Positions 18,015-29,632 are shown, counted from the stretch's first letter. The stretch: DNA of 64,000 nt from an uncultured Lachnospiraceae bacterium (GCA_949878435.1 CATLAK010000008.1:51879-115878); one strand, 5' to 3'. Made by a program: numbers and translations. The notes: generated by a model not told the origin, from the letters alone.

Positions 18015-21000
18015 ATGATTCATTCTGAGGTCAGAGCTTATATTCATAGCCATAAAAAAGAATTGTTTGAGAAATTAGTAAAAGCCAGAACAGGGAATGA
18101 ATGTAAGGAAGAGAACTTTAGGACCAATTATGCAATTATATTGAATGAATTGTTTCAATCGGTAGGTATTGAGGGGAAAATAAGGGTTGAGAATGAGTTT
18201 ACAGTGTTAGAGGGAAGGATTGATTCTCTGTATGGAAACTTCTTAATTGAATATAAATATCCCACAAGGATTTCGGGTTCAAATAAGGATGCAAACAAAA
18301 AATTTATAGAGCAGGTACAAAGGCAGATAAATGGATTTGAGAGAAAGACAGGAATACCTGCTAATAGGGTCATGGGGGTTGTTTTTGATGGCTGTTATGT
18401 TATTTATATAAGAAAACAGGGGGAAGGATGGGATATTAGTGCGCCCCAGGAAATGACGGTTGATTCGCATGAATTGTTTCTTATGAGGCTGGTATCTGTG
18501 AATTGTGATGGAAAGGCTTTGCTTACAGAGAATTTGGTCAGTGATTTTGGCTCATCCAGTATACAGTCGATGCGCGCAATATCGATGCTGTATAAAAAAT
18601 TAGAAGCAAATACAGAACAGAACAAAGCCAAACTGCTCTTTGAGCAATGGCAGACGCTTTATCGTGAAGTGTGTGGGTACAGTTTTGAGACGAAAGATAT
18701 AAAAATAAAAAATTTAAAGAAGCAGTATGAACTGGAGGATGATGAGATTCATTATGCACATCTGATTTTTGCTATTCAGACCTATTTTTCTTTATTGATT
18801 AAAATATTGTCATTGAATATACTGACATACTTAAAAGGAAATCCATTTACAGAAAAATATGGGTTTCACGTAGAGAACTTAAAGGAATTAAGGAATGATT
18901 TTGCTTCGCTTGAAGAGGGAGGCAGGTTTCGCCGGCTTGGGATTTCAAATTTTTTAGAGGGGGATTTATTCAGTTGGTATCTTTATCTTTGGGATGAAGA
19001 TATAAGCATTTTTTTACGGACATTGATAGAGACCTTTTCATCCTATGATTACTCCATTATTATCCTGGAAAAAGATATTGCCAGAGATCTTTTGAAAAAT
19101 TTGTATTATGAATTGCTGCCATCTGTACTGCGTAAAAATTTAGGGGAATTTTATACGCCGGACTGGCTTGCAGAATTTTTGGTGGAGGATGCAGTAACTT
19201 CTATAAATGGAGATAGTGTATTTTTGGACCCTACCTGCGGATCCGGTACGTTTTTAGTCATTTTAATTAAAAAACTTATAAATTTATTTGGCGATGATTG
19301 TACATCGGAAGAACTTTTAAAGACAATTGTTAACAATGTGCGGGGATATGATTTAAATCCACTGGCTGTTATATGTGCACGCGCAAATTATTTGATTGCA
19401 TTAGGCGGATTGCTGTCTGACTTGGAAACGCCTGTTGAGATTCCTGTATATTTATGTGATGCAATGCTAACGGTCTTAGAAGGTTATGAAGAAAATGAGG
19501 GGTGCTATATTATCCCGACGAAAGCAGAAGTATTTATGATTCCTAAAAAGCTTGTTGATATAAAAAGTATCAACAATGTGCTTGATCTTGTCAATGACTG
19601 CATTCGTAGAGGCGCAGGAAAAAGTATATTTGAAAAGCTGCTAGAGACAAATCTGCCTGTGATAAGCGGACAGCTATCAGAGAGGGAGTACCAAATACTT
19701 TTAGACTTTTACGGGAAAATGGAAGAGCTAAATAAAAGAAATCTGGATGGAGTTTGGGCGAATGTCATAAAAAACGCATTTGCACCGGTATTCCAGGAAA
19801 AGGTGGATTATGTAATTGGAAATCCTCCGTGGATAGATTGGCAGAATCTTCCCGAGAATTACAGAGATTCTATTCAAAAGTATTGGTATGATTACAAAGT
19901 GTTCGATCATAAGGGGCAAAAGGCACAGCTGGGAAGCGCCCATGATGATATATCTGTACTCATGACATATGTAATCATGGATCGTTTTCTGAAGGATGGC
20001 GGAAGTCTGGCTTTTGTGATAAACCAGAATTTGCTTCAGGCATCAGGAGGCGGCGATGGTTTTAGGAAGTTTATGATTAAAGAAAAAATTCCGGTAAGTG
20101 TAAAATCCGTAAATGATTTTGTTGACGTCGAGCCATTTAGGAGTCTGGGAGTAAATAATAAAACGGCAACAATCGTGTTAAAGAAAAATGAGAAGGCGCA
20201 ATATCCGGTTATCTACAAAAAGTGGTACAGGTGCGAGAAAAAAGCAATTGATGCTAACGAGACAAAAGAAGCTGTTTTTTCAGAAAAGCTAAAAGCAAAA
20301 AGTTTGTATGCTTCACCGATTCATGAATATAATTCGCCGTGGCTGATTGCTTCGCTAAAGGAGCAAAAGGTATTTGAGAAGATGGTAAACCGGGAAGGGA
20401 AGCCGGCTTATAGAGCGAGAAAGGGAGTGGATACCAGTGCGAATGCAATTTTTTGGGTGAAAGAGAAGAAGAAAATTAATTCTAAATTGATTTCCATAAA
20501 TAATTTGCCTGAAAGAGGTCGTAAAGGTATCAGGCAAGTATGTGATTTCCCAGTAGAAAAGGATATCCTATACCCTCTGTTAAGAGGAAAGGATGTAAAA
20601 AGATGGAGATATGATTTGCAATATTCAATAATCCTTCCTTATACTGACGATGGAAAAGTGATTAGAAAAGAAGAACTATTAACACAATACCCAAACGCAT
20701 TTGATTATTTCTTTGAGGAGAGGCATGCGTTTATTGAAATTTTGAAGGAAAGAGCTACCTATAAAAAATTTATTTTAAGACAGGATAAGGAAGCGCCGGA
20801 GTATGCATTATATGATATCGGGAAATACACCTTTTTCCCTTACAAAGTCATATGGAAAGCTTTGCACAAAGGAGTTTCTGCGGTCACCCTTTCAAAAGAT
20901 GAGGGACGAATGATTATACCTGATCATAATCTTTTGATGATTCCATTGGAGGATGAGACAGAGGCGTACTATTTGTCGGGCGTATTAAATGCAGATATTG

Positions 21001-21212
21001 TATCACGATTTGTGAATGCTTATGTGTCATGGTTTATATCGGGTCATATTTTGGAAAGAATTAGGATACCGAAATATTGTGGAGAGAACAAGACGCATAA
21101 AGAAATCGCGGATTTGTCGAAAATGGCTCACATGGAGGCAGGCAATGAAGAGATGCTGCGGAAAATAGAGATAGAACTTGATGAAAAAGTGAAAGCATTG
21201 CTTTTAAAGTAA
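18015..21212 (+). CDS. Type IIG restriction-modification enzyme (fused nuclease, methyltransferase and specificity domain)
   Basis: 1065 residues in one chain. The N-terminus has a PD-(D/E)XK-like site: Asp70 in EGRIDSLYG and Glu79/Lys81 in LIEYKYP. The adenine-N6 methyltransferase follows: [13 protein letters not shown], motif [11 protein letters not shown] (about 410) and motif [10 protein letters not shown] (about 605). The last 350 residues would hold target recognition ([13 protein letters not shown]). Such enzymes methylate and cut near their site without a separate nuclease. The ATG at 18015 has GAAGGAG seven bases upstream; a TTG at 17994 is unlikely. The gene is clearly more AT-rich than its neighbours, suggesting transfer. 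A PglX-like protein is the alternative, but no other BREX genes are present. Confidence 0.85.
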   Translation: MIHSEVRAYIHSHKKELFEKLVKARTGNECKEENFRTNYAIILNELFQSVGIEGKIRVENEFTVLEGRIDSLYGNFLIEYKYPTRISGSNKDANKKFIEQVQRQINGFERKTGIPANRVMGVVFDGCYVIYIRKQGEGWDISAPQEMTVDSHELFLMRLVSVNCDGKALLTENLVSDFGSSSIQSMRAISMLYKKLEANTEQNKAKLLFEQWQTLYREVCGYSFETKDIKIKNLKKQYELEDDEIHYAHLIFAIQTYFSLLIKILSLNILTYLKGNPFTEKYGFHVENLKELRNDFASLEEGGRFRRLGISNFLEGDLFSWYLYLWDEDISIFLRTLIETFSSYDYSIIILEKDIARDLLKNLYYELLPSVLRKNLGEFYTPDWLAEFLVEDAVTSINGDSVFLDPTCGSGTFLVILIKKLINLFGDDCTSEELLKTIVNNVRGYDLNPLAVICARANYLIALGGLLSDLETPVEIPVYLCDAMLTVLEGYEENEGCYIIPTKAEVFMIPKKLVDIKSINNVLDLVNDCIRRGAGKSIFEKLLETNLPVISGQLSEREYQILLDFYGKMEELNKRNLDGVWANVIKNAFAPVFQEKVDYVIGNPPWIDWQNLPENYRDSIQKYWYDYKVFDHKGQKAQLGSAHDDISVLMTYVIMDRFLKDGGSLAFVINQNLLQASGGGDGFRKFMIKEKIPVSVKSVNDFVDVEPFRSLGVNNKTATIVLKKNEKAQYPVIYKKWYRCEKKAIDANETKEAVFSEKLKAKSLYASPIHEYNSPWLIASLKEQKVFEKMVNREGKPAYRARKGVDTSANAIFWVKEKKKINSKLISINNLPERGRKGIRQVCDFPVEKDILYPLLRGKDVKRWRYDLQYSIILPYTDDGKVIRKEELLTQYPNAFDYFFEERHAFIEILKERATYKKFILRQDKEAPEYALYDIGKYTFFPYKVIWKALHKGVSAVTLSKDEGRMIIPDHNLLMIPLEDETEAYYLSGVLNADIVSRFVNAYVSWFISGHILERIRIPKYCGENKTHKEIADLSKMAHMEAGNEEMLRKIEIELDEKVKALLLK

Positions 21213-21231
21213 ATTCATGGAGGAACGATTT

Positions 21232-21503
21232 GTGGATCATTTTAAATTAGTATCCGAGTATCAGCCCACCGGCGATCAGCCGCAGGCTATTGCCGAGCTG
21301 GCCAAAGGCTTCAAGGAGGGCAATCAATTCCAGACTTTACTAGGTGTCACCGGTCAGGAAAAACATTTACCATGGCGAACGTGATAGCGGAGCTGAACAA
21401 GCCGACCCTTGTAATTGCCCACAATAAGACCCTTGCCGGACAGCTCTACAGGGAGTTCGAGGAGTTTTTTCCGGAAAATGCGGTAGAATACTTTGTGTCC
21501 TAA
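21232..21503 (+). pseudogene. Broken 5' fragment of uvrB
   Basis: The reading frame starts GTG and gives [20 protein letters not shown], a standard UvrB opening. A one-base deletion within Walker A (GGTCAGG for GGTTCAGG, near 21355) shifts the frame. Similarity to the intact uvrB at 24615-24877 runs to about 21502 and then stops abruptly. By eye there are about twenty differences in 245 positions, many silent. GGAGG precedes the start. It is probably the old resident 5' end, left behind when the next module inserted. Confidence 0.85.
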
Positions 21504-21720
21504 TTTGGAGACAGGGCGAAAACCGCATTACTTAGTGGTATTTGGTGCTGATTGTATCGTATTTTGTGGACAAGATGGGGGATTATAGACGTAATATCAC
21601 TAGGTGGATGGGAGGAGTTTGTGACTTGGATTCGTGTAATGGACTATGGACTAAGTAATATATGACAAGAACAATGATTTTCTTAATAAATATTGGTGTT
21701 TTTGACCAGGGTTGATTGTT

Positions 21721-23313
21721 ATGAATAAAAATGAATTTATTAGTGAGTGGAGGAGAACGGATTTTTCTACATATAACGAAACAGATGTCAGGGAAAATTT
21801 TATTGCACCTTTACTAAAACTTTTGGGATATGGAAAAAATACAGTAAATAATATACTGACAGAAAAATCCTTAAAATTAAAAGAACCTTTTCAGCGAATT
21901 GGAAGAAAAAACATAAGAATAGATTATTTACCGACAGTAAGGCTTAAATCTTTTTGGATTATAGAAGCAAAACCTGGATATGCGGATTTAGAAGTAGGTG
22001 ATTTTCTGCAGGCATATTTTTATGCGATACATCCTGAAATGCAGGTTCAATATATTGTTCTTTGTAATGGAAAACGCATTGATATTTATGACATTAATTA
22101 TAATGAAGAATGGGGAATGCCATTTTTTAGTATAGAACAAGCTGAGTGTGAAGAAAAATTTGAAAAATTAATTTCAATACTTTCTGCAAAAAGTATACTC
22201 CAATCCATAAGAGGGCGAATCATCTGCCAGATTCAGAATTCTTTTGAGGTTGAACTGGATATAGATCAATTTTCACATTTTAAAAAGGAAATAAATAGCA
22301 TGTTGGAAGATGTGAAAAAGAAGATTAGGGATAATGAAGAAAGAATGAAGATAGATGTAATGGAGGAACAGAGGAGAAATTATCAGAAATATCTCGAAAA
22401 TGCTGATAGCAAAGAGTTAATCGAGAGTATGAAATGTGCAGGCAAAAGAACAGCGTCTCTCTATAGGGCTTATTATAGGTTTATAGAAAATGCGAGTCCT
22501 GAAGAGCGGGCAAACCTGTTAAAGGAACTTATGCAGGTCTACTATGGTAGAACATTAGGGGAGTTTAAGGTTGATTGCTTAGGAATATATCTTATGGTGG
22601 TAAAAAATGAGCTGGAGATAGGGAATGTTTCAATGCGGGTTAATCCGCAAAAAGAACTTGCTGATATAATAATGGGAAATCTTACCTATCATAGAGACAG
22701 TGAAATGCTAAATGCATTAGCATTTCTTGATAGGGCTTGTCATAAATTTGCCTATCATGCAATTAGGAATGAGATTTTTATGAGTGACTTAATACAACAA
22801 ATTTGTGACTTAAGAGAAAATATGTCAAAAGAAGATGAAATTCGCACAAATCCTTCTGTAAGGACTGAGATGACACGTCTTATTTTTGCTTATCTCAACA
22901 TTTTATGGTCCACATTATCTAGAGAAGATATTGTAGAACAAATATGGAAGCATGTGATAGTCTTAAATTGCTTGAATGAAAAGCCTGCTCAGATTCCTAA
23001 GTATCCTGATAATAGTGAGGATTTTTTATGGTATGAATCGTTTGGAGATGATTTTGATTATTTGTGTCGTGTTAGTTGCTTATCCTTAGAACATGAAAAA
23101 GAACTTATTGATAAAATGGGAATAGAAAAAGACATAGTTGAAAAATTGTACAATTGCAGTAAGTCAAATTATTCCGCCATAATACCTAAAATGCCTAAGC
23201 TAAAAATAGAAGTTACATCATCAGATATAGATAATACGGTGACGAAAATTATGATGGCGATGGTTGAAACATATAAGTTATATGAAGATGTCAAAAGGAA
23301 AGATATAACTTGA
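21721..23313 (+). CDS. Protein with type I restriction HsdR-N-like nuclease domain, otherwise unknown
   Basis: 530 residues. The first 150 look like an HsdR N-terminal PD-(D/E)XK domain: TDVRENFIAPLLKLLGYG, then IDYLPTVRLKSFWIIEAKPG, with candidate Asp in RIDYL and Glu/Lys in EAKPG, and VLCNGKRIDIYD. The remaining 380 residues are mostly helical, without helicase or methyltransferase motifs and not recognised. The base composition is very AT-rich. ATG at 21721 has AGGG nine bases upstream; a TTG at 21712 is the alternative. The partner is the DUF1016 nuclease 97 bp downstream. The 218-bp gap before the gene (21504-21720) shows no gene. A stand-alone or two-gene defence system is possible but unproven. 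Confidence 0.6.
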   Translation: MNKNEFISEWRRTDFSTYNETDVRENFIAPLLKLLGYGKNTVNNILTEKSLKLKEPFQRIGRKNIRIDYLPTVRLKSFWIIEAKPGYADLEVGDFLQAYFYAIHPEMQVQYIVLCNGKRIDIYDINYNEEWGMPFFSIEQAECEEKFEKLISILSAKSILQSIRGRIICQIQNSFEVELDIDQFSHFKKEINSMLEDVKKKIRDNEERMKIDVMEEQRRNYQKYLENADSKELIESMKCAGKRTASLYRAYYRFIENASPEERANLLKELMQVYYGRTLGEFKVDCLGIYLMVVKNELEIGNVSMRVNPQKELADIIMGNLTYHRDSEMLNALAFLDRACHKFAYHAIRNEIFMSDLIQQICDLRENMSKEDEIRTNPSVRTEMTRLIFAYLNILWSTLSREDIVEQIWKHVIVLNCLNEKPAQIPKYPDNSEDFLWYESFGDDFDYLCRVSCLSLEHEKELIDKMGIEKDIVEKLYNCSKSNYSAIIPKMPKLKIEVTSSDIDNTVTKIMMAMVETYKLYEDVKRKDIT

Positions 23314-23373
23314 TTTTGCTATGCTAGGTTTTACTATGTGAATTATAATAAACAAGAAAGTGGATTGAAAGTA

Positions 23374-23397
23374 ATTCGCTACACGCGTGTAGCGAAT
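23374..23397. promoter_or_regulatory. 24-bp perfect palindrome before the DUF1016 gene
   Basis: The half-site ATTCGCTACACG is followed without a gap by its exact reverse complement. It ends 13 bp before the ATG of the nuclease gene and overlaps the region where ribosomes bind (TTTGGAGG follows at once). It could be an operator, an RNA hairpin hiding the ribosome binding site, or a recognition site of the nuclease itself. Confidence 0.6.
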
Positions 23398-23410
23398 CTT
23401 TGGAGGCAAG

Positions 23411-24463
23411 ATGGAGAAAAAGAGTGAATTATTAAAACAAGAAACTCCAGAATTTTTAATAGCAAAAGAGCAACAGTTTTATGAAGATGTACGCTTTATA
23501 TTACAACGAGCCAGGGAAGAAGCATATAATAGCGCGAATAGTATCATGACATATGCTTATTGGAATGTGGGGCAACGGATTGTCGAGCAGGAACAATATG
23601 GTGAGTCTAAAGCAAGGTATGGTTCCTATTTAATAAAAAATTTATCAGAACAGTTGTCAGATGAATTTGGAACGGGCTTTTCAGTAGCAAATTTGCGGAA
23701 CTGCCGTCAGTTTTATTTGGTATTTCCAGAAGATTCATATGGATTTTCAATGGCTGGTAAAATTCCGTGGTCTCATCTAAGAAGTATAATGCGTATTTCC
23801 GATGAAGAGGAAAGAAACTTTTATTTAAAGGAAGTTTTGACAGAAAATTGGTCTGTAAGAGTTTTGGAGCGCAATATTAAGAGTGGATATTACAAAAGAA
23901 TGTTGTCCACACAGTTACCTGATAAAGAAAATAAAGTATTGGAATTTGTGAAAGATCCATTTGTATTAGAATTCATGGGAGCCATTCCCAATATCAGTCA
24001 GTTAGAAAGCGATTTGGAAACAACCATTATAAATAATCTTCAGAAGTTCCTGCTGGAAATGGGCAAAGGGTTTTCATTTGTGGGAAGGCAGATGAGGATA
24101 TGTACAGAAACAACGGATTTCTATATTGATCTGGTTTTTTATAATTATATTTTGAAGTGCTTTGTGATTATTGATTTAAAGACAAAAAAGCTGACACATC
24201 AGGATATTGGACAAATGGATATGTATGTCAGAATGTTTGATGATCTGAAAAGAAGAGAAGATGATAACCCGTCAATAGGAATTATCTTTTGCACAGACAA
24301 GGACGAAACGATTGTAAAATATTCTGTACTTCATGAAAGTCAACAGATATTTGCTTCAAAATATATGACAGTTTTGCCAACAGTTGAAGAATTGCAAAAA
24401 GAATTGGAGAGAAATCAGTTGATTTATGGTAGTGGGAAATATTCGCTTATAGACCAACCCTAA
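23411..24463 (+). CDS. YhcG family PDDEXK nuclease (DUF1016)
   Basis: 350 residues. The N-terminal DUF1016 domain has ANSIMTYAYWNVGQRIVEQE, then YGSYLIKNLSEQLSDEFGTG and FSVANLRNCRQFY. The C-terminal nuclease has TDFYIDLVFYN with a candidate Asp, then FVIIDLKTKKLTHQDIGQMD with a Asp-x-Lys pair. YhcG proteins are widespread, often near restriction systems or mobile DNA; their cellular role is not settled. The gene is AT-rich. TTTGGAGG serves the ATG. It directly precedes uvrB (67 bp) with no terminator in between, so uvrB may be read from the island. Confidence 0.85.
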   Translation: MEKKSELLKQETPEFLIAKEQQFYEDVRFILQRAREEAYNSANSIMTYAYWNVGQRIVEQEQYGESKARYGSYLIKNLSEQLSDEFGTGFSVANLRNCRQFYLVFPEDSYGFSMAGKIPWSHLRSIMRISDEEERNFYLKEVLTENWSVRVLERNIKSGYYKRMLSTQLPDKENKVLEFVKDPFVLEFMGAIPNISQLESDLETTIINNLQKFLLEMGKGFSFVGRQMRICTETTDFYIDLVFYNYILKCFVIIDLKTKKLTHQDIGQMDMYVRMFDDLKRREDDNPSIGIIFCTDKDETIVKYSVLHESQQIFASKYMTVLPTVEELQKELERNQLIYGSGKYSLIDQP

Positions 24464-24530
24464 AATAGAAATTACACGAATTTTGTGACCAATAGTAGTT
24501 AAAGTGACTTCGTGAAAGAGAGGTTTTCGT

Positions 24531-26603
24531 ATGCCAAATAACAGAGGAAATTCGCAATCCGCAGGTCAGAGCCAGCTACTTGCTGATGAAAGCAGCCCAA
24601 AGGGCGGACATGCTTTCAAATTACAAGCCTCCTACAAGCCCACAGGTGACCAGCCGCAGGCTATTGCCGAGCTGGTCAAAGGTTTCAAGGAGGGCAATCA
24701 ATTCCAGACTTTACTTGGCGTCACCGGTTCAGGGAAGACGTTTACCATGGCGAATGTGATAGCGGCGCTGAACAAGCCGACCCTTGTCATTGCCCACAAT
24801 AAGACCCTTGCCGGACAGCTCTACGGGGAGTTCAAGGAGTTTTTTCCGGAAAATGCGGTAGAATACTTTGTCTCCTACTATGATTATTATCAGCCGGAGG
24901 CATATGTGCCGTCTTCTGATACTTATATTGCCAAGGATTCTTCGGTCAATGACGAGATCGACAAGCTGCGTCTGTCGGCGACGGCGTCCCTTTCGGAGAG
25001 GAAGGATGTGATCGTGGTTGCCAGCGTATCCTGTATATACGGCTTGGGAAGCCCTGATGATTATCAGGAGATGATTGTATCGCTCCGCCCAGGCATGGTC
25101 AAGGACAGGGATCAGGTGATAAGGGAACTGATTGATATACAGTATGACAGAAATGATTTGGACTTGGACAGGGGATGCTTCAGGGTCAGAGGCGATGTGG
25201 TGGAGATTTATCCTGCCCAGGGCGGCGATTACTTGATTCGAGTGGAATTTTTTGGAGATGAGATAGACAGGATTGCACAGACAGACCCGCTTACAGGTCA
25301 GGTTCATGCGGTGCTTGAGCATATCGCCATCTTTCCGGCATCCCACTATGTGGTTCCCCAGGAAAAGATCAACGCTGCATGTAAGAATATAGAGATTGAA
25401 TTGGAGGAAAGGATCCGCTTCTTTAAGGGGGAGGACAAGCTCTTAGAGGCGCAGAGAATATCAGAGAGGACCAATTTTGATATTGAGATGCTGAAGGAAA
25501 CGGGATTTTGCTCGGGAATCGAAAACTATTCCCGACATCTGGCAGGTATGCCGGCGGGCGCCATGCCTCATACGCTGATGGATTACTTTGGGGATGACTA
25601 TTTGATTATCATAGACGAGTCCCATATCACTATACCCCAGATTGGGGCAATGTTCACGGGAGATCGCTCCCGAAAGACCACGCTGGTGGATTATGGGTTC
25701 CGTCTTCCTTCTGCGCTGGATAACAGACCATTGTGCTTTGCGGAATTTGAGCAGCATATCGACCAGATGATGTTCGTGTCGGCAACGCCTTCCACTTATG
25801 AAAGGGATCATGAGCTGCTGCGCACGGAGCAGATCATCCGTCCCACAGGACTTCTTGACCCTGAGATTTCTGTGCGCCCGGTGGAAGGACAGATCGATGA
25901 TCTGATTTCTGAAATCAACAAGGAGACAGAAAAGCATAATAAGGTGCTGGTGACGACGCTGACGAAACGGATGGCGGAGGACCTTACTTCTTATATGAAT
26001 GATGTGGGAATCAGGGTGAAGTACCTCCACTCTGATATTGACACCCTTGAGCGGGCGCAGATTATCAGAGACATGCGTCTGGATGTGTTCGACGTGCTGG
26101 TGGGAATCAATCTCCTGCGGGAAGGTCTGGACATTCCTGAAATATCGCTGGTTGCCATTTTGGATGCGGACAAGGAAGGCTTCCTGCGTTCCGAGACTTC
26201 CCTGATTCAGACGGTAGGACGTGCGGCGAGAAATGCAGAAGGACATGTCATCATGTATGCTGATCATGTGACAGATTCTATGGATGCGGCAATCAAGGAG
26301 ACGAATAGGAGACGCGGCATTCAGCAAAAATATAATGAGGAGCATGGTATTACACCCACTACGATCAAAAAGGCAGTACGGGATCTGATCAGTATTTCCA
26401 AAGTGATTGCTAAGGAAGAACTGCAGTTTGAGAAGGATCCTGAATCTATGAACCGGACAGAATTAGAAAAGCTGATCGGCAAGGTTGAAAAGCAGATGAA
26501 GAAGGCGGCGGCAGATCTCAATTTTGAAATGGCAGCAGAACTGCGGGATAAGATGGTTGAACTTAAGAAAAAGCTGAAAGAGCTGGACGATGAAAAGGGA
26601 TAA
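24531..26603 (+). CDS. uvrB: Excinuclease ABC subunit UvrB
   Basis: 690 residues, with the full set of UvrB features: Walker A GVTGSGKT (residues 63-70), the beta-hairpin region [18 protein letters not shown], helicase motifs including IDESH and QTVGRAARN, and a C-terminal UVR coiled coil ([16 protein letters not shown]). It verifies DNA damage and loads UvrC. Unusual: about 26 extra polar residues ([17 protein letters not shown]...) precede [14 protein letters not shown], where relatives start MDHFKL. The same region exists in a broken copy at 21232. AGAGAGG lies upstream of the ATG. Base composition returns to the core value from here on. Confidence 0.95.
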   Translation: MPNNRGNSQSAGQSQLLADESSPKGGHAFKLQASYKPTGDQPQAIAELVKGFKEGNQFQTLLGVTGSGKTFTMANVIAALNKPTLVIAHNKTLAGQLYGEFKEFFPENAVEYFVSYYDYYQPEAYVPSSDTYIAKDSSVNDEIDKLRLSATASLSERKDVIVVASVSCIYGLGSPDDYQEMIVSLRPGMVKDRDQVIRELIDIQYDRNDLDLDRGCFRVRGDVVEIYPAQGGDYLIRVEFFGDEIDRIAQTDPLTGQVHAVLEHIAIFPASHYVVPQEKINAACKNIEIELEERIRFFKGEDKLLEAQRISERTNFDIEMLKETGFCSGIENYSRHLAGMPAGAMPHTLMDYFGDDYLIIIDESHITIPQIGAMFTGDRSRKTTLVDYGFRLPSALDNRPLCFAEFEQHIDQMMFVSATPSTYERDHELLRTEQIIRPTGLLDPEISVRPVEGQIDDLISEINKETEKHNKVLVTTLTKRMAEDLTSYMNDVGIRVKYLHSDIDTLERAQIIRDMRLDVFDVLVGINLLREGLDIPEISLVAILDADKEGFLRSETSLIQTVGRAARNAEGHVIMYADHVTDSMDAAIKETNRRRGIQQKYNEEHGITPTTIKKAVRDLISISKVIAKEELQFEKDPESMNRTELEKLIGKVEKQMKKAAADLNFEMAAELRDKMVELKKKLKELDDEKG

Positions 26604-26650
26604 ACAAGACATCAGGAATAAATACTGGATAGAAAGGTATGGTTGTTGAG

Positions 26651-29545
26651 ATGAAATTATCAGATAAACATGTGGAAGCGCCGAAGATGCGCCCGAGGGA
26701 ATTTATTAAAATCCGAGGTGCTAACGAACATAATTTGAAGGAATTGAATGTGGATATTCCGAGAAACGAACTGGTGGTACTTACTGGTCTTTCCGGTTCC
26801 GGCAAGTCCTCGCTGGCTTTTGACACAATTTATGCGGAGGGGCAGAGAAGATATATGGAGTCCCTTTCGTCTTATGCGAGACAGTTCCTAGGGCAGATGG
26901 AAAAGCCGAATGTGGAAAAGATAGAAGGGCTTTCACCGGCAATTTCCATCGATCAGAAGTCTACCAACCGGAACCCACGCTCCACCGTGGGAACTGTGAC
27001 GGAGATTTATGATTATTTTAGGCTCCTTTATGCAAGGATTGGTATTCCCCACTGTCCCAACTGCGGAAAGGAAATCAAGAAGCAGAGCGTAGATCAGATG
27101 GTGGACCAGATCATGGAACTTGCAGAAGGAACCCGAATTCAGCTGCTTGCGCCGGTAGTGCGGGGCAGGAAGGGCGAGCATAGTAAAGTATTCGACCGTG
27201 CAAAGAGAAGCGGGTATGTGCGTGTGCGAGTGGACGGCAACCTGTATGAACTGACGGAAGAAATCAAACTTGATAAGAATATCAAGCATAACATAGAAGT
27301 GGTGGTTGACCGGCTTGTAATCAAGCCTGGCATAGAGAGGAGACTTACCGATTCCATCGAAGATGTTCTCACGCTGGCGGAAGGACTTTTGATGGTGGAT
27401 GTGATCGACGGTGAGACTATTCAGTTCAGCCAGAGCTTTGCCTGTCCTGACTGCGGAATCAGTGTCAGTGAGATCGAGCCCAGAAGTTTTTCCTTTAATA
27501 ATCCGTTCGGCGCCTGTCCGGTATGTTTCGGGCTGGGATATAAAATGGAATTTGATCCTGACTTAATGATTCCCGATAAGAGTTTAAGTCTCAGTGAGGG
27601 GGCAATTCAGGTGATGGGCTGGCAGTCCAGCAGCGATCCGGGCAGTTTCACGAATGCCATCCTGCAGGCACTTGCGAAAGCATACAAATTCAGTCTGGAT
27701 ACTCCGGTGGAGGACTTGCCGGAAGAAGTTTACCATGTGCTGATTCACGGGACAGGCGGCAGAGAAGTGCAGGTTCATTATAAGGGACAGCGGGGGGAAG
27801 GCGTTTACCCTGTGGCGTTTGAAGGCTTGATTAAAAATATGGAACGCAAATACAGAGAGACGGGATCCGATATCATCAAGCAGGAATATGAGACCTTTAT
27901 GCGCATTACGCCCTGTAAAGAGTGCGGCGGCATGCGTCTGAAAAAGGAATCTCTGGCGGTTACGGTATGTGATAAGAATATTTTTGAGATTACTTCCATG
28001 TCGATTCGGGATCTCTTTGCATTTCTTGGAGGGATGGAACTTTCCAGACAACAGCAGCTGATCGGAAAGCAGGTGCTGAAGGAAATCAATGCGAGAGTGG
28101 GATTTTTGATCGATGTAGGCTTGGATTATCTGTCACTTGCAAGAGCGACGGGAACACTTTCAGGAGGCGAGGCACAGAGAATCCGCCTTGCCACCCAGAT
28201 TGGTTCTGGTCTGGTGGGTGTGTGCTATATTCTGGATGAACCCAGTATCGGGCTTCATCAGAAAGATAACGATAAATTGTTGAACACGCTGAAAAATCTT
28301 CGCGATCTTGGAAACACGTTGATTGTGGTGGAGCATGACGAGGACACCATGCTGGAGGCGGATCATGTTGTGGATATCGGTCCGGGAGCCGGTTCCCACG
28401 GGGGACAGGTGGTGGCGCAGGGCACTGCCAAGGAAATCATGGAGGTGGAGGAATCCATCACAGGTCAGTACTTAAGCGGAAGGAAACAGGTTCCGGTGCC
28501 GGAGACGCGCCGCAAGCCTAAAGGATGGCTGACGGTGACAGGTGCCAGAGAGAATAATCTGAAGAATATTTCCGTAAAGATTCCGCTGGGTGTAATGACC
28601 TGTGTGACGGGCGTTTCCGGATCAGGGAAGAGCTCTCTTGTCAATGAAATCCTCTATAAGAGGCTTGCAAGAGATTTAAACCGTGCCAGGACGATTCCGG
28701 GAAAGCATAAGAGCATTACAGGCGTGGACAAGCTGGATAAAGTAATTGATATCGATCAGTCACCCATCGGACGGACCCCCCGGTCCAATCCTGCTACTTA
28801 TACAGGAGTCTTTGACATGATCAGGGATTTGTTTGCAGGAACCCCGGATGCCAAGGCGAGAGGATACAAAAAAGGCAGATTCAGTTTCAACGTAAAGGGA
28901 GGACGATGCGAGGCGTGCGGCGGAGACGGTATCATCAAGATTGAAATGCATTTCCTGCCCGATGTATATGTGCCCTGTGAGGTATGCGGGGGTAAACGCT
29001 ACAACAGGGAAACCCTTGAAGTGAAGTATAAAGGCAAAAATATTTATGACGTGCTTGACATGACGGTGGAGGAGGCAGTGCCTTTCTTTGAGAATCTGCC
29101 CTCCATCCGCAGAAAGATAGAGACTTTGAACGATGTAGGTCTTTCTTATGTGAAGCTGGGGCAGCCCTCCACTACCTTATCGGGAGGGGAGGCGCAGAGA
29201 ATCAAACTTGCCACGGAGCTGAGCAAACGCAGCACGGGAAATACCATTTATATTTTGGATGAACCTACCACCGGTCTTCATTTTGCCGATGTCCATAAGT
29301 TAGTAGAGATTCTTCACAGGCTGGCCGACGGAGGAAATACGGTAGTGGTGATCGAGCATAATCTTGATGTCATCAAGACAGCAGATTATATTATCGACAT
29401 GGGACCGGACGGAGGCGACAGAGGCGGAGAAGTGGTTGTATCCGGGACGCCGGAGGAAGTAGCAGATACGCCAAATTCCTATACCGGACAATATGTGAAA
29501 AAAATGTTGAAAAAGTATAAAGAAAATAAAGAAAAGTACCGATAA
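26651..29545 (+). CDS. uvrA: Excinuclease ABC subunit UvrA
   Basis: About 964 residues, the normal length. Two ABC ATPase halves are visible: Walker [10 protein letters not shown] and GVSGSGKSS, signatures [12 protein letters not shown] and [12 protein letters not shown]. Zinc-finger cysteines occur in [30 protein letters not shown] and CEACGG/CEVCGG. It detects damage and hands DNA to UvrB. The ATG at 26651 is preferred because the AAAGG at 26633-26637 is only one base from the other ATG at 26639. It forms an operon with uvrB. Confidence 0.96.
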   Translation: MKLSDKHVEAPKMRPREFIKIRGANEHNLKELNVDIPRNELVVLTGLSGSGKSSLAFDTIYAEGQRRYMESLSSYARQFLGQMEKPNVEKIEGLSPAISIDQKSTNRNPRSTVGTVTEIYDYFRLLYARIGIPHCPNCGKEIKKQSVDQMVDQIMELAEGTRIQLLAPVVRGRKGEHSKVFDRAKRSGYVRVRVDGNLYELTEEIKLDKNIKHNIEVVVDRLVIKPGIERRLTDSIEDVLTLAEGLLMVDVIDGETIQFSQSFACPDCGISVSEIEPRSFSFNNPFGACPVCFGLGYKMEFDPDLMIPDKSLSLSEGAIQVMGWQSSSDPGSFTNAILQALAKAYKFSLDTPVEDLPEEVYHVLIHGTGGREVQVHYKGQRGEGVYPVAFEGLIKNMERKYRETGSDIIKQEYETFMRITPCKECGGMRLKKESLAVTVCDKNIFEITSMSIRDLFAFLGGMELSRQQQLIGKQVLKEINARVGFLIDVGLDYLSLARATGTLSGGEAQRIRLATQIGSGLVGVCYILDEPSIGLHQKDNDKLLNTLKNLRDLGNTLIVVEHDEDTMLEADHVVDIGPGAGSHGGQVVAQGTAKEIMEVEESITGQYLSGRKQVPVPETRRKPKGWLTVTGARENNLKNISVKIPLGVMTCVTGVSGSGKSSLVNEILYKRLARDLNRARTIPGKHKSITGVDKLDKVIDIDQSPIGRTPRSNPATYTGVFDMIRDLFAGTPDAKARGYKKGRFSFNVKGGRCEACGGDGIIKIEMHFLPDVYVPCEVCGGKRYNRETLEVKYKGKNIYDVLDMTVEEAVPFFENLPSIRRKIETLNDVGLSYVKLGQPSTTLSGGEAQRIKLATELSKRSTGNTIYILDEPTTGLHFADVHKLVEILHRLADGGNTVVVIEHNLDVIKTADYIIDMGPDGGDRGGEVVVSGTPEEVADTPNSYTGQYVKKMLKKYKENKEKYR

Positions 29546-29558
29546 AAATTCTAGAGCA

Positions 29559-29612
29559 TGGATGCAGCATAGCAAACGGACGGAACCGTTTTGTTTGCTG
29601 TATCCATTTTAT
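29559..29612 (+). terminator. Terminator after uvrA
   Basis: An imperfect long hairpin: AGCAAAC at 29570-29576 pairs with GTTTGCT around 29593-29599, and outer GGAT/ATCC extend it, followed by TTTTATT. The outer part has bulges. Confidence 0.6.
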
Positions 29613-29632
29613 TAATTTTTTGTGAAAACTAT

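Noticed and set aside
18015..21212. BREX PglX methyltransferase
   Set aside because: The N-terminal nuclease-like site and the absence of pglZ, brxC and other BREX genes favour a type IIG enzyme.
21504..21720. An insertion sequence that could have carried the nuclease module
   Set aside because: No transposase frame, terminal inverted repeats or short target duplication are visible at either border.
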